A stretch of DNA of 64,000 nucleotides from CAZCAC01 sp964496575 (GTDB lineage: Bacteria > Planctomycetota > UBA1135 > GCA-002686595): positions 1 to 64,000 of the forward strand of contig CAZCAC010000024.1 of the NCBI GenBank assembly GCA_964496575.1, read 5' to 3'. A program made the translations under genes and the position numbers. The notes beneath the pieces are model-generated. The model was given only the letters and a program-made list of their open reading frames with translations. It was not told the DNA's origin and did no database searches. How positions within the stretch are numbered: the first letter of the stretch is position 1; each line of letters begins with the position of its first letter. Below are positions 45,955 to 54,359 of the stretch, piece after piece.

Positions 45955-45985
45955 GAAAAGGGGGCCGGACGAGCCGGCCCCGGTT
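45955..45985 (-). terminator. Rho-independent terminator after the secreted-protein gene
   Basis: On the minus strand GGGGCCGG and CCGGCCCC pair around CTCGT, followed by CTTTTCTC. It begins about 25 bases after the stop of the gene at 46011 and just before hemH, so hemH should have its own transcription start or depend on read-through. Confidence 0.75.
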
Positions 45986-46010
45986 GGTCACTCGCGGCGA
46001 TCCTCCGGGA

Positions 46011-47039
46011 TCAGGGCGTGAAGATCACGCTCAGCCCATTCGAGAGGTTGAACTGCGCGCCGCCCGCGGCGGGGTCCCGGTACCAGCACTGGAAGTGGCG
46101 CGTGTCTCCGACCACCACCGATCCACCGACGGGCAGAGCCGAGTTGTCGATCAGGTCCGACATCTCGCCGAGCGCGCCGGTGTTGACCGGCTTGAGGCGC
46201 ACCAGCGGCGGGCCGATGCAGCGCGTGCCGTTGCCGAAGGGGATGTCCTTCTGGGTCGGACCGTAGAAGTGGAGGCCGAACTGGTTCGCCGGCAGTCCGG
46301 TGGTGTGCAGCCAGAGGTCCGCGTTGCCGATCGACGTCGAACCGGTGGAGGCGAGCACCGCCCCCGAGCCGACGGAGTTCGGCGCGCCGGGGCAGTAGGC
46401 GCTCGGCGTCGTCGGGTAGTACTCCGAGTAGAGGGTGCCGAAGAGGTCCAGCGTCCCGCTGATCCCGGTGGTCGGATCGTCGAAGTCGAAGGCCGTCTGG
46501 ATCGGAACCACCAGCAGGTAGTGGTCGTTCACCCAGTTGATCGCCCCGGTGGTGGGCTCGGGATCGCCGGACATCCCGGCGAGGTCGAACTCCGTGTGGT
46601 TGCCGAGGATGTCGTCCACGATCAGCCTGCCGGAGATGACGTGGACGGTCACCATCGTCGAGAAGGCGCCGACGCTGTCCACGGGGAAGGTGGGCGAGGA
46701 GAAGCGGATGTGCGTGTCGGTGAGATCGAACTCCGCCAGCGGCGGGAGCCAGGAGATGGGGTTCGGAACCTCGCCGGAGATGTCGGGAGTGATCTTCGCA
46801 TCCCCCGCGTTCGCGAAGCGGCCGGTCCCGACCGGGTTGCCCCCGGTGTCGAGGCCCATCACGTTGTCGCCGACCAGCGTGAAGTCGGCCGGGTCCTCGT
46901 CGATGTCCCCGAGGCTGGTCGTGCCCGACCAGGTGAAGTTGGTGGCGGACTGGTCGATCTGGAACGTGTAGTCGACCTGGGCGGTGGCGCTCGCGGCCAG
47001 CGCGGCGGTGAAGAGTGCCGGAATCAGGAGGCGGCTCAT
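46011..47039 (-). CDS. Secreted protein with lineage-type C-terminal module
   Basis: 342 residues. A clear signal peptide spans 1-20 (LLIPALFTAALAASATAQ). The middle is beta-rich and Asp/Thr-rich without a known enzyme motif. The last 130 or so residues, from YCPGAPNSVGSGAVL through LPANQFGLHFYGP, PFGNGTRCIG and HFQCWYRDPAAGG to the end, form a module with three cysteines that I associate with many exported proteins of certain marine planctomycetes. Its function is unknown. It could be a sorting or surface-attachment domain. GAGGA stands before the ATG. Confidence 0.8.
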   Translation of the reverse strand: MSRLLIPALFTAALAASATAQVDYTFQIDQSATNFTWSGTTSLGDIDEDPADFTLVGDNVMGLDTGGNPVGTGRFANAGDAKITPDISGEVPNPISWLPPLAEFDLTDTHIRFSSPTFPVDSVGAFSTMVTVHVISGRLIVDDILGNHTEFDLAGMSGDPEPTTGAINWVNDHYLLVVPIQTAFDFDDPTTGISGTLDLFGTLYSEYYPTTPSAYCPGAPNSVGSGAVLASTGSTSIGNADLWLHTTGLPANQFGLHFYGPTQKDIPFGNGTRCIGPPLVRLKPVNTGALGEMSDLIDNSALPVGGSVVVGDTRHFQCWYRDPAAGGAQFNLSNGLSVIFTP

Positions 47040-47107
47040 GAGTGATCCTCGTGGGCAAGGAGGCTGGAGCTTCGGGCCTGCACCTCCAGGGTATCACGCT
47101 TCGCCCA

Positions 47108-47139
47108 CCCGGGCGGGTCCGGTCCGACGGTCGCCCGGG
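47108..47139 (-). terminator. GC hairpin after the TPR membrane-protein gene
   Basis: An 8-bp perfect inverted repeat (CCCGGGCG/CGCCCGGG) with a 16-base loop lies 26 bases downstream of the gene ending at 47165. There is no T-run, so termination is uncertain. It lies in the 125-base gap before the secreted-protein gene. Confidence 0.35.
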
Positions 47140-47164
47140 ACGCCGGTCGTCTGGGCCGCGGAGG

Positions 47165-48877
47165 TCAGGGCTGCTCCGGCGCCTCTCGACCCTCCAGCCG
47201 CTCCAGCAGGACCCGCGCCGAGCGGTCCCCCGGATCGAGCTCCAGCGCCCGGAGGAGCGTGCGCCGGGCCTCGTCGGGCTGCCCCTGCTCGAGGTACGCC
47301 TGACCGAGGCCGCGCCACGCCGGCCCCAGGCCGGGTGCGAGCTCGGTCGCTCGAAGGTAGAGGGGGATCGCCTCGTCGCGACGATCGGTGCGACAGAGGA
47401 GCGACGCGAGGTTGACGTGGACGATCGGGTTGGGGGGGCCCGCGCGCTGCGCCGGGCGCCTGCTCGCCCCCGCGGCGTCCTGCTCGCCGGCGGCCTGCTG
47501 GACGCGGCCGAGGTTCGACCACGAGCGCGAGTAGTCGGGATCGAGGAGGATCGCCCGCCGCCAGGCGTCGCGGGCTCCCTCGAGATCCCCGCTCTCCTCG
47601 CGGATCAGGCCCAGGTCGTTCCAGGACGGCACGTCGTCGGGGGAGTGGTCCAGCACCTCGGCACGCCAAGCCGCGCGACTCGCGTAGACCCCGCCGCGGA
47701 CGAACGACAGTCCGCCGGCCACCACCACGAGCAGCATCGCGACCGCGAAGGGTCCGGGGCGCGGCAGGCAGCGCTCGAGGGTCACCCCGACCAGCGGCGC
47801 CGCGAAGAGCAGCGGCAGGTAGAGGAAGCGTGGCGCGAAGACCTCGCCGATCGGCAGCAGCTGGAGGAACGGCACGAAGGCGAGCGCGGCGATCGCCGAG
47901 GCGGCGGCGACGGGCGAGGCGGTCCTGCGGAAGCCGATCGTCGAGATCCCGAGAACGGTGAGCCACAGCGCCCAGCCGAGGACCGCGGCCAGGGTCGGGC
48001 TCAGCGGGGCGGAGCGGCCGAGCAGGAAGTCGAGGCGGTACTGCGGGGGGTGGTCGATCGGCAGCACGCCGAGCCGCACCGCCTCGAGCAACGCGCAGCC
48101 ACCGGCGACGAGGCGCTCACCGAGCCCCGCGTCGGGGAGGACCGGCGTGGTCGCGCCGGCGAAGGGATCGCCGAGGGCGAAACCTCGCGCGAGCCACCAG
48201 AGAACGAGCGTCGCAACGACGGCGGCGCCGGTCGCGCGCCACAGCGCTCGCGACCGCGTTCCGGCCAGGAGCACCAGGACGAGCGCGAAGACGATCGCCT
48301 CCTCCTTGGCGAGCATGCCACCGAGGAACCCGAGCCCGGCGATCGCGGCGGCGACGCCGGGCCTCGCACCCCGCCGATTCGCGACCAGCAGACCGACTCC
48401 ACCGGCGAGTGGAAAGAGCGCACCGAGCATCGAGGTCCGCCCGGAGATCCAGATCACCGAGTCGGCCAGCACCGGGTGGATCGCGAAGGTGACCAGCACC
48501 CCGAGGAACCACGAACGCCTCCCGCCGAGCTCGCGGATCGTCTGGAGGGCGAGGGCCACCACCGCGAGGTGCAGGAGGAGGTTCTCCAGGTGGTACCCGG
48601 TGACCCACTCCCCCCACAGCCCGCGGGAGAGGCGCAGCGACAGGCTGGAGAGCGGTCGCCACTGCCCGACGTCGCCGAGGTGGTGGAAGTAGTCGCGCGC
48701 GAACGCCGCCGTCCAGGAGACCGAGCCGTCGGTGACCGGGTTCCCGAAGAGCAGCACGCGATCGTCGAGCGCCCAGCCGCCGCGCAGGACCCCGGGCAAC
48801 CACGCGATGAGCGCGCAGGCCAGGAGCCACCAGGGGAAGCGGAGGCGGGTCGCGGGCTCGGGACCGGGGGAGCTCAC
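47165..48877 (-). CDS. Polytopic membrane protein with C-terminal TPR repeats
   Basis: 570 residues from the GTG at 48877. About ten hydrophobic helices occupy residues 15-400, with an acidic loop after the first helix (WALDDRVLLFGNP) like that of GT-C glycosyltransferases. The last 150 residues are three or four TPR units (SWNDLGLIREESGDLEGARDAW, then SRSWSNLGRVQQAAGE). This architecture matches predicted O-mannosyltransferase/TMTC-like proteins, but no activity is proven. The stretch around 47440-47490 is an imperfect TPR. The start is supported by TATGTT six bases upstream. Confidence 0.78.
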   Translation of the reverse strand: MSSPGPEPATRLRFPWWLLACALIAWLPGVLRGGWALDDRVLLFGNPVTDGSVSWTAAFARDYFHHLGDVGQWRPLSSLSLRLSRGLWGEWVTGYHLENLLLHLAVVALALQTIRELGGRRSWFLGVLVTFAIHPVLADSVIWISGRTSMLGALFPLAGGVGLLVANRRGARPGVAAAIAGLGFLGGMLAKEEAIVFALVLVLLAGTRSRALWRATGAAVVATLVLWWLARGFALGDPFAGATTPVLPDAGLGERLVAGGCALLEAVRLGVLPIDHPPQYRLDFLLGRSAPLSPTLAAVLGWALWLTVLGISTIGFRRTASPVAAASAIAALAFVPFLQLLPIGEVFAPRFLYLPLLFAAPLVGVTLERCLPRPGPFAVAMLLVVVAGGLSFVRGGVYASRAAWRAEVLDHSPDDVPSWNDLGLIREESGDLEGARDAWRRAILLDPDYSRSWSNLGRVQQAAGEQDAAGASRRPAQRAGPPNPIVHVNLASLLCRTDRRDEAIPLYLRATELAPGLGPAWRGLGQAYLEQGQPDEARRTLLRALELDPGDRSARVLLERLEGREAPEQP

Positions 48878-48883
48878 CGGTCC

Positions 48884-48889
48884 AACATA
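48884..48889 (-). promoter_or_regulatory. Candidate leaderless -10 box for the TPR membrane-protein gene
   Basis: TATGTT on the minus strand, then six bases, then GTG at 48877. It shares a 63-base divergent region with a TACCCT box for the opposite gene. Confidence 0.38.
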
Positions 48890-48927
48890 CCCGCGGCGGC
48901 TCCCTTTCACCGCGCCGATTCGCCCCG

Positions 48928-48933
48928 TACCCT
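48928..48933 (+). promoter_or_regulatory. Candidate leaderless -10 box for the glycosyltransferase-like gene
   Basis: TACCCT is followed by seven bases and the ATG at 48941. The same hexamer stands at the same distance before the ABC ATPase gene at 305. Confidence 0.38.
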
Positions 48934-48940
48934 CCCGTCG

Positions 48941-50746
48941 ATGAAGATCCCCTCCGGGATGCTCGCCGCGCGGAGCTGGCTACCCCTGCTCCTGCTCCTC
49001 GTGGTGGTCAAGAGCCTGATCGTCCTCTCCCTCGCCGACGTGTTCTTCTACGGCGAGGAGCTGGAGAAGGGGACCGCAGCCAAGGCGATGATCGACGGGC
49101 TCGACGTGCCACACCACCAGCTCGCCTACCACTACTACGAGGGGGGCGGCTTCGTCGTCAGCCACCTCTGCGCCGGCTTCTTCGCCGTGGTGGGCGAGTG
49201 CCTCCTGGCCCACAAGCTGGTCGCGCTCTGCTTCAACGCGGGGATCCTGATCGTCGGCTGGAACCTCCTCCGCCGCCTCTTCGGGAGGGTCGCCGCGATC
49301 GCCTTCGGTCTGCTCTTCGTCTTCGGGCCGGAGAGCTACCAGAAGCTGTCACTGATCAACCTCGGCATTCACTTCGAGTCCGGTCTCTTCACCCTCGGGG
49401 TGCTCGCCCTCGGGGCGCGGATCCTCTTCGGGGAGCCGACGCGCTGGTGGAACTGGGCGCTGCTCGGACTGGTGACCGGGTTCGGGATCTACTTCTCCTA
49501 CCAGGTCGCGGTCGTGGCGCTGTGGGTCGGGGGAATCCTGCTCCTCGTGCGTACGCGGGAGGTGCTGGGCCTCTTCGGGATCTGCGGTCTCGCCGGGACC
49601 ATCGTCGGAGCGCTACCGCTGCTCCTGATGTACGTGCTGGTCGGAGAGGCGATCCTCGACATCCACGGCACCGCGCTCGGCTCGGCCGGCGAGCGGTCGA
49701 ATTCCCTGCTCTTCCGCGAGTTCCTCGCGTCGATCTTTGCGCACGGCGCCCTCGGTGGACGGATCGGCCCCTTCGTCTGGGTCGGCGCCACCGTCGGCGC
49801 GCTCCTCGTCCTCCTGGTCAGCCGCGACGAGCGTGGAGAGAGCTCGCCGCGCTTGCGAGCCCTCTACCTGCTCGGCTACCCGGCGCTGTTCCTGGTCGTG
49901 TACCTGCAGAGCGGGTTCGTCGTCGGCGAGGTGATCCACTACTTCTACGTGCTCCGCCTGACGCCGCTCTGGATCGTCGCCTGCGCGATCGTCGCCGGCG
50001 CGCTCGGGCTCTTGATCGGCAGCGAGGATCGGACGCGTCGTCTCGCCGGGGTGGTCGCCGGGGTCCTGCTCGTGGCCAGCGGCGTGCGTGCCACCGCCGC
50101 GGTGATGGGGACGGGGCACCCGCGGACCCTCGGGGAGAACCTCGGCCTGCTGACGAGCACCAAGGGCTACAGCTACGACCAGTACTTCGGCAAGGTCTTC
50201 CCGCACTTCGACGAGGACGTGCTCGGCAAGCTGGAGCTCGTCGAGGGCTTCGACGAGGACGCGAAGGGGTGGGTGCGCGCCGACGCGGCGACGAACCTCT
50301 TCCTCGAGGCGGGCTCCGACCTCGGTGGCGCCTACCTCGGCGTCCGGGAGCTCCTCCAGAAGAACGCCCCCGGGGAGATCGAGGAGTACGGCCTCGGCCT
50401 GGGACCGCTCCTGGTACGCGCGTGCGGCTGGGACGGACGCCGGGCGGTCGACTGGGCCAGCGCCGGGCCGGAGCCCGACCGCTCGCGGCTGCTCGAGGCG
50501 CTCGGCCGCTTCGGCGCGGGGCGACACCCGCTGCGGGAGGCGCTCGTCGCCGAGGTGGAGCTCGGCCTGTCGCTGGAGACCCCCGTGCCGTTCCTGCGCG
50601 GGGTGGGGAGGCGCCTCTACCGCCGCTTCCGCGTCGACCCGTGGGGGGCGGAGGCGTTCATCGCCGAGCGGCCCGAGGCGGCGCGCGCTCCCCTGCACCA
50701 GGGGCTCGAGGCGGAACGGGCCTGGCACACGCTCCCCGGTGACTGA
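48941..50746 (+). CDS. Polytopic membrane protein, GT-C/GT39 glycosyltransferase-like
   Basis: 601 residues from the ATG at 48941. Helix 1 (about 10-28) is followed by an acidic loop (DVFFYGEELEKG) in the place of the catalytic acids of dolichyl-phosphate-mannose-type GT-C enzymes. About nine to ten helices continue to residue 385 or so. The last 200 residues are soluble and unassigned. It is divergent from the other GT-C-like gene, and the two may act on the same envelope glycan. Family placement is tentative. The longer upstream frame is not coding. Confidence 0.72.
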   Translation: MKIPSGMLAARSWLPLLLLLVVVKSLIVLSLADVFFYGEELEKGTAAKAMIDGLDVPHHQLAYHYYEGGGFVVSHLCAGFFAVVGECLLAHKLVALCFNAGILIVGWNLLRRLFGRVAAIAFGLLFVFGPESYQKLSLINLGIHFESGLFTLGVLALGARILFGEPTRWWNWALLGLVTGFGIYFSYQVAVVALWVGGILLLVRTREVLGLFGICGLAGTIVGALPLLLMYVLVGEAILDIHGTALGSAGERSNSLLFREFLASIFAHGALGGRIGPFVWVGATVGALLVLLVSRDERGESSPRLRALYLLGYPALFLVVYLQSGFVVGEVIHYFYVLRLTPLWIVACAIVAGALGLLIGSEDRTRRLAGVVAGVLLVASGVRATAAVMGTGHPRTLGENLGLLTSTKGYSYDQYFGKVFPHFDEDVLGKLELVEGFDEDAKGWVRADAATNLFLEAGSDLGGAYLGVRELLQKNAPGEIEEYGLGLGPLLVRACGWDGRRAVDWASAGPEPDRSRLLEALGRFGAGRHPLREALVAEVELGLSLETPVPFLRGVGRRLYRRFRVDPWGAEAFIAERPEAARAPLHQGLEAERAWHTLPGD

Positions 50747-51058
50747 CGGGGGTGGGGCCGAGCGGCGAGGTAGGAAGAAGCGGGAGTCGCCTTTTCCGCG
50801 ACTCCCGCTCCGGGGACAGCCCCGTTTTCACAGGCTGTCCCTTGTTCGGGTCGCTCCCTGGCGAGCCAGGGATCTTCGCCCCGCTTCCCGATGGGCGCAA
50901 GAGGGGTTTTTCCCCTTCGGGCCGGCGAAACCTCCTTCGACGGGGGCCGCGGTCCAGCCCCTGCGCCGACCTCCGCCTTGCGCGGACGTCCTCTATCGAC
51001 CGTGGAGGCCCTCTACATGACGGCAACCGGGCATTGATTTCGTAGACTCCCGGGTGCG
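50747..51058. repeat. Intergenic region with REP-like hairpins
   Basis: I see no gene here. Three hairpins lie in a row: a perfect 11-bp stem at 50780-50808 (GCGGGAGTCGC with loop CTTTTCC); CGGGG-ACAG-CCCCG-TTTT at 50811-50828, which competes with a 9-bp stem GGGACAGCC/GGCTGTCCC (50813-50821 with 50833-50841); and TCCCTGG-CGAG-CCAGGGA at 50855-50872. The GGGGACAG...CTGTCCC pattern resembles REP sequences linked to RAYT transposases. The first hairpin could also terminate the upstream gene. Confidence 0.6.
51043..51048 (+). promoter_or_regulatory. Candidate -10 box for xseB
   Basis: TAGACT ends ten bases before the xseB ATG, implying a very short or absent leader. The -35 region is not clear. 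Confidence 0.3.
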
Positions 51059-51358
51059 ATGAAGGAGCGGAACCGGAAGAAGAATGTGGCCGCCGACGGG
51101 GCGGGAGAGGGTGCGGAGCCCGATTTCGACGCTCGCCTGGCCCGGCTGGAGCGGATCGTGCAGGAGATGGAACAGGGCGGCCTCGGCCTGGAGGAGGCGA
51201 TCGGGGCCTTCGAGGAGGGGGTCGGGCTGCTGAAGGGGTGCCGCGAGGCGCTCGAGGGGTACCGCCAGCAGGTCGAGGAGCTCTCCCGCGACGCCGAGGA
51301 GACGCTGCGCCCCTACGCCGGCGATCCCGACGCCGGCGACGAAGAGGAGTCGGCTTGA
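51059..51358 (+). CDS. xseB: Exodeoxyribonuclease VII small subunit
   Basis: 99 residues. The central 60 (FDARLARLERIVQEMEQGG, then LGLEEAIGAFEEGVGLLKGCREAL) form the two-helix XseB fold, with a charged N-terminus and acidic tail. With XseA it degrades single-stranded DNA, but xseA is not in the window. Directly before an isoprenyl diphosphate synthase and dxs is the classic place for xseB. The stop can be read as TTGA with a possible TTG start of the next gene. Confidence 0.92.
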   Translation: MKERNRKKNVAADGAGEGAEPDFDARLARLERIVQEMEQGGLGLEEAIGAFEEGVGLLKGCREALEGYRQQVEELSRDAEETLRPYAGDPDAGDEEESA

Positions 51359-51378
51359 CGCCGCCGCGGGGAGGGGGG

Positions 51379-52251
51379 ATGGAGCTGAACGTCTGGCTGG
51401 AGGAGAGCCGCGCCTGGGTGGAGGGCGAGCTCGAGCGATGGATCGGCCAGGGAGTCGGCTGGCCGGAGAAGCTGCGCGCGGCGATGCGCTACCCGCTCTT
51501 CTGCGGCGGCAAGCGGCTGCGCCCGGCGCTGGTCCGCCTCTTCTGCGAGGAGAGCGGCGGGAGCGCCGCCGACGCCTCCCGCCCCGCCGCGGCGATCGAG
51601 ATGATCCACACCTACAGCCTGGTGCACGACGACCTGCCGTGCATGGACGACGACGATCTGCGCCGGGGCCAGCCGACCTGCCACAAGGTCTTCGGCGAGG
51701 CCTTCGCCGTGCTCGCCGGCGACGCGCTGCTCACCGAGGCGCTGGCGCTCCTGGCGAGCGCCCCCGAGCGCGGAGACCGGATGGTCCGGGTCCTGGCCCT
51801 GGCCGCCGGGGCCGGCGGCATGGTCGGGGGGCAGGTGCTCGACCTCTCCACCCCCGGTTCGGGTGTGAGCCTCGAGGCGGTGCAGGAGGTCCACCGGCAG
51901 AAGACCGGCGCGCTGCTCGGCGCGGCGTGCGAGCTGGGGGTCGTGGCCGCGGGTGCGTCCGTCGACCGGCAGGCGGGAGCCGGGGAGTACGGTCGGGCGC
52001 TCGGCCTGCTCTTCCAGGCGGTCGACGACATCCTCGACGTCACCGGCGAGGCGGGAACCCTGGGCAAGACCCCCGGCAAGGACGAGGAGCTCGACCGGGC
52101 GACCTCGATCGCGGCGCTGGGGCTGACCGGGGCGCGCGAGGAGGCGGATCGGCTGGCCGGGGAGGCGCGCGGGATCGCCCGCCGGATCGGCTTCGGCGAG
52201 GGCTCCCTGCCCCTGCGGCTCGTCGAGCGGATGCTGGAGCGGCGGAACTGA
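51379..52251 (+). CDS. ispA: Polyprenyl synthetase (farnesyl/geranylgeranyl diphosphate synthase)
   Basis: 290 residues from the ATG at 51379. A TTG at 51355 overlapping the xseB stop would add eight. GGKRLRPALV binds the allylic phosphate. The first Asp-rich motif is DDLPCMDDDDLRRG and the second is FQAVDDILDVTG, with the KTPGKD loop after it. It condenses IPP with DMAPP or GPP. Short-chain product length is likely, but C15 versus C20 cannot be told. It sits in a run with dxs for MEP-pathway isoprenoids. Confidence 0.92.
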   Translation: MELNVWLEESRAWVEGELERWIGQGVGWPEKLRAAMRYPLFCGGKRLRPALVRLFCEESGGSAADASRPAAAIEMIHTYSLVHDDLPCMDDDDLRRGQPTCHKVFGEAFAVLAGDALLTEALALLASAPERGDRMVRVLALAAGAGGMVGGQVLDLSTPGSGVSLEAVQEVHRQKTGALLGAACELGVVAAGASVDRQAGAGEYGRALGLLFQAVDDILDVTGEAGTLGKTPGKDEELDRATSIAALGLTGAREEADRLAGEARGIARRIGFGEGSLPLRLVERMLERRN

Positions 52252-52360
52252 GCCCGAGGAATGCCCAAAAAATGCCGGGCGGGTCCCCCGCGGGGTTGGA
52301 AGGGACCGGAAACTGGTCCAGACTGTCGTATTCCCCCCGGCCGTCCGCACCCCCGAGTCG

Positions 52361-54355
52361 ATGAGCGCCGAAGACACGCCCCCCCCCCTGGATCGAATCA
52401 CGGGCCCCGAGGAGGAGCGGAAGATCCGCTACCTCGAGCGGGTCGAATCTCCACAGGATCTGAAGCAACTCTCGGTCGAGGAGCTCGCCCCGCTCTGCGA
52501 GGAGGTGCGCGAGTTCCTGGTCGACAGCGTGCTCACCACCGGGGGCCACCTCGGCTCCAACCTCGGCGCGGTCGAGCTCACCGTGGCCCTGCACCACGTC
52601 TTCGACTTCCGGCGCGACCGGCTGGTCTTCGACGTCAGCCACCAGTGCTACACGCACAAGCTCCTGACCGGCCGGCGCGAGGGCTTCTCGAAGCTGCGCC
52701 AGACCGGCGGACTCTGCGGCTTCACCCTGCCCGAGGAGTCCTCGTACGACCTGTTCCACTCGGGGCACGCGGGGACCTCGATCAGCACCGCGCTCGGCCT
52801 CGCGCTGGGCACCGCGCACGAGCCGGACCCGCCGCACGTCGTCGCGGTGATCGGCGACGCCAGCCTCGGCGCCGGGGTCGCCTTCGAGGCGATCAACCAC
52901 GCCGGGGGGATCGGCCAGCGGCTGCTCGTGGTGCTCAACGACAACGAGTGGTCGATCGCGAAGTCGGTCGGGGCGATGGCGCGCTACTTCTCGCGGATCC
53001 GCTCCGCGCGGCTGATGCAGCGAGCCCAGCAGGAGATCCAGAGCCTGATCAACGCGATCCCGGTGATCGGCCCGCGGGTCGATCGGACCCTCGATCAGAT
53101 CGGGGAGGTGATCCGCCACAACCTGGTGCCCGGGCACGTGTTCGAGGAGCTGGGCGTGACCTACGTGGGGCCGGTCGACGGCCACGACCTCAAGAAGATC
53201 ATCCGCAACCTCGAGCGGGTCAAGGAGCTCGACGGCGTCGTACTGCTGCACCTGATCACCCAGAAGGGCAAGGGCAACCCCGCCAGCCTCGAGCACCCCG
53301 AGCGACACCACGGGGTCAGCGGAACGAAGCAGGCCCCGCCCAAGGGGAGCGGCATCGAGGACGGCAAGCTGCCGCGCCCCGAGCCCGATCCGCCGCTGCC
53401 GGCCGGACCGCCGTTCACCACGTGCTTCTCCAGGAGCCTCGTCGCCGCCGCCGAGCGCGACCTGCGCATCCACGCGATCACCGCCGCGATGCCCTCCGGT
53501 ACGGGGCTCGACGCCTTCGCCGAGCGCTTCCCGGCCCGCTTTCACGACACCGGGATCACCGAGCAGCACGCGCTCGCCCTCGCCGCCGGCCTGGCCAAGG
53601 CGGGAGCGCGGCCGGTCGCCGCGATCTACTCCTCGTTCCTCCAGCGCGGCTACGACCAGGTCTTCCAGGAGATCGCGCTGCAGAACCTGCCGGTCCTCCT
53701 GTGCCTCGATCGGGCCGGGATGGTGGGGCAGGACGGGCCGACGCACAACGGCGCCTTCGACATCGCCTTCCTGCGCACGCTGCCCAACATGGTGCTGTGT
53801 TCTCCGCGCGACGCGACCGACCTCGATCGCCTGCTGCACTTCGCCCTGCGCCACGACGGCCCCGTGGCGATGCGCTTCCCACGCGCGTCGAGCCCGCACC
53901 AGGAGCGGATCCACCGGGACGAGCGCCGGGAGATGGAGCCCGGCAAGGCGGAGGTCCTGTGCGAAGGCGACCGCCTCTCGATCTGGAGCTACGGCGACCT
54001 CGCCGGGGTGGCGCTGGGCGTGGCCGAGCGCCTGCGGGCGGAGGGGATCGAGATCGGCGTGGTGGACGCCCGCTTCGCCAAGCCGATCGACGAGGAGCTC
54101 CTGACCCGCGAGAGCAAGCGGTACCGCCACATCCTCACCCTGGAGGACCACCAGCGCGCCGGAGGCTTCGGCTCGGCGGTACTGGAGGCCCTGAACCGCC
54201 TCCCCTCGGGAGGGGCGAAGCTGCGGATCCTGGGGATCCCCGACCGCTTCGTCGACCACATGTCCTCGCGCGAGGAGCAGCTCGCGAGCCTCGGCCTCGA
54301 CGTCGCCGGCGTCGAGCACGTGGTCCGGGGACTGTTGATCTCGACCCGCGTCTGA
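52361..54355 (+). CDS. dxs: 1-deoxy-D-xylulose-5-phosphate synthase
   Basis: First MEP-pathway enzyme, TPP-dependent. 664 residues. GGHLGSNLGAVELTVALHHVF, FDVSHQCYTHKLLTGR, the TPP motif GDASLGAGVAFEAINHAG ending in LNDNEWSI, the catalytic TGITEQHALALAAGLA, and DRAGMVGQDGPTHNGAFDIAFLR all match Dxs. The length is slightly above E. coli (620). It is preceded by 109 bases with no gene and followed after four bases by nadK, so the two are probably co-transcribed. Confidence 0.96.
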   Translation: MSAEDTPPPLDRITGPEEERKIRYLERVESPQDLKQLSVEELAPLCEEVREFLVDSVLTTGGHLGSNLGAVELTVALHHVFDFRRDRLVFDVSHQCYTHKLLTGRREGFSKLRQTGGLCGFTLPEESSYDLFHSGHAGTSISTALGLALGTAHEPDPPHVVAVIGDASLGAGVAFEAINHAGGIGQRLLVVLNDNEWSIAKSVGAMARYFSRIRSARLMQRAQQEIQSLINAIPVIGPRVDRTLDQIGEVIRHNLVPGHVFEELGVTYVGPVDGHDLKKIIRNLERVKELDGVVLLHLITQKGKGNPASLEHPERHHGVSGTKQAPPKGSGIEDGKLPRPEPDPPLPAGPPFTTCFSRSLVAAAERDLRIHAITAAMPSGTGLDAFAERFPARFHDTGITEQHALALAAGLAKAGARPVAAIYSSFLQRGYDQVFQEIALQNLPVLLCLDRAGMVGQDGPTHNGAFDIAFLRTLPNMVLCSPRDATDLDRLLHFALRHDGPVAMRFPRASSPHQERIHRDERREMEPGKAEVLCEGDRLSIWSYGDLAGVALGVAERLRAEGIEIGVVDARFAKPIDEELLTRESKRYRHILTLEDHQRAGGFGSAVLEALNRLPSGGAKLRILGIPDRFVDHMSSREEQLASLGLDVAGVEHVVRGLLISTRV

Positions 54356-54359
54356 ACCG

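Noticed and set aside
47430..47500. Possible pair of compensating frameshifts in a TPR unit
   Set aside because: The TPR there is irregular by one residue next to a run of G, but the frame stays open and the reading is acceptable. Without reads I cannot claim an error.
47042..48940. Very long plus-strand frame opposite the TPR membrane-protein gene
   Set aside because: Its composition is Arg/Glu/Gln-rich antisense of a clear membrane protein. Only the part from 48941 is a gene.
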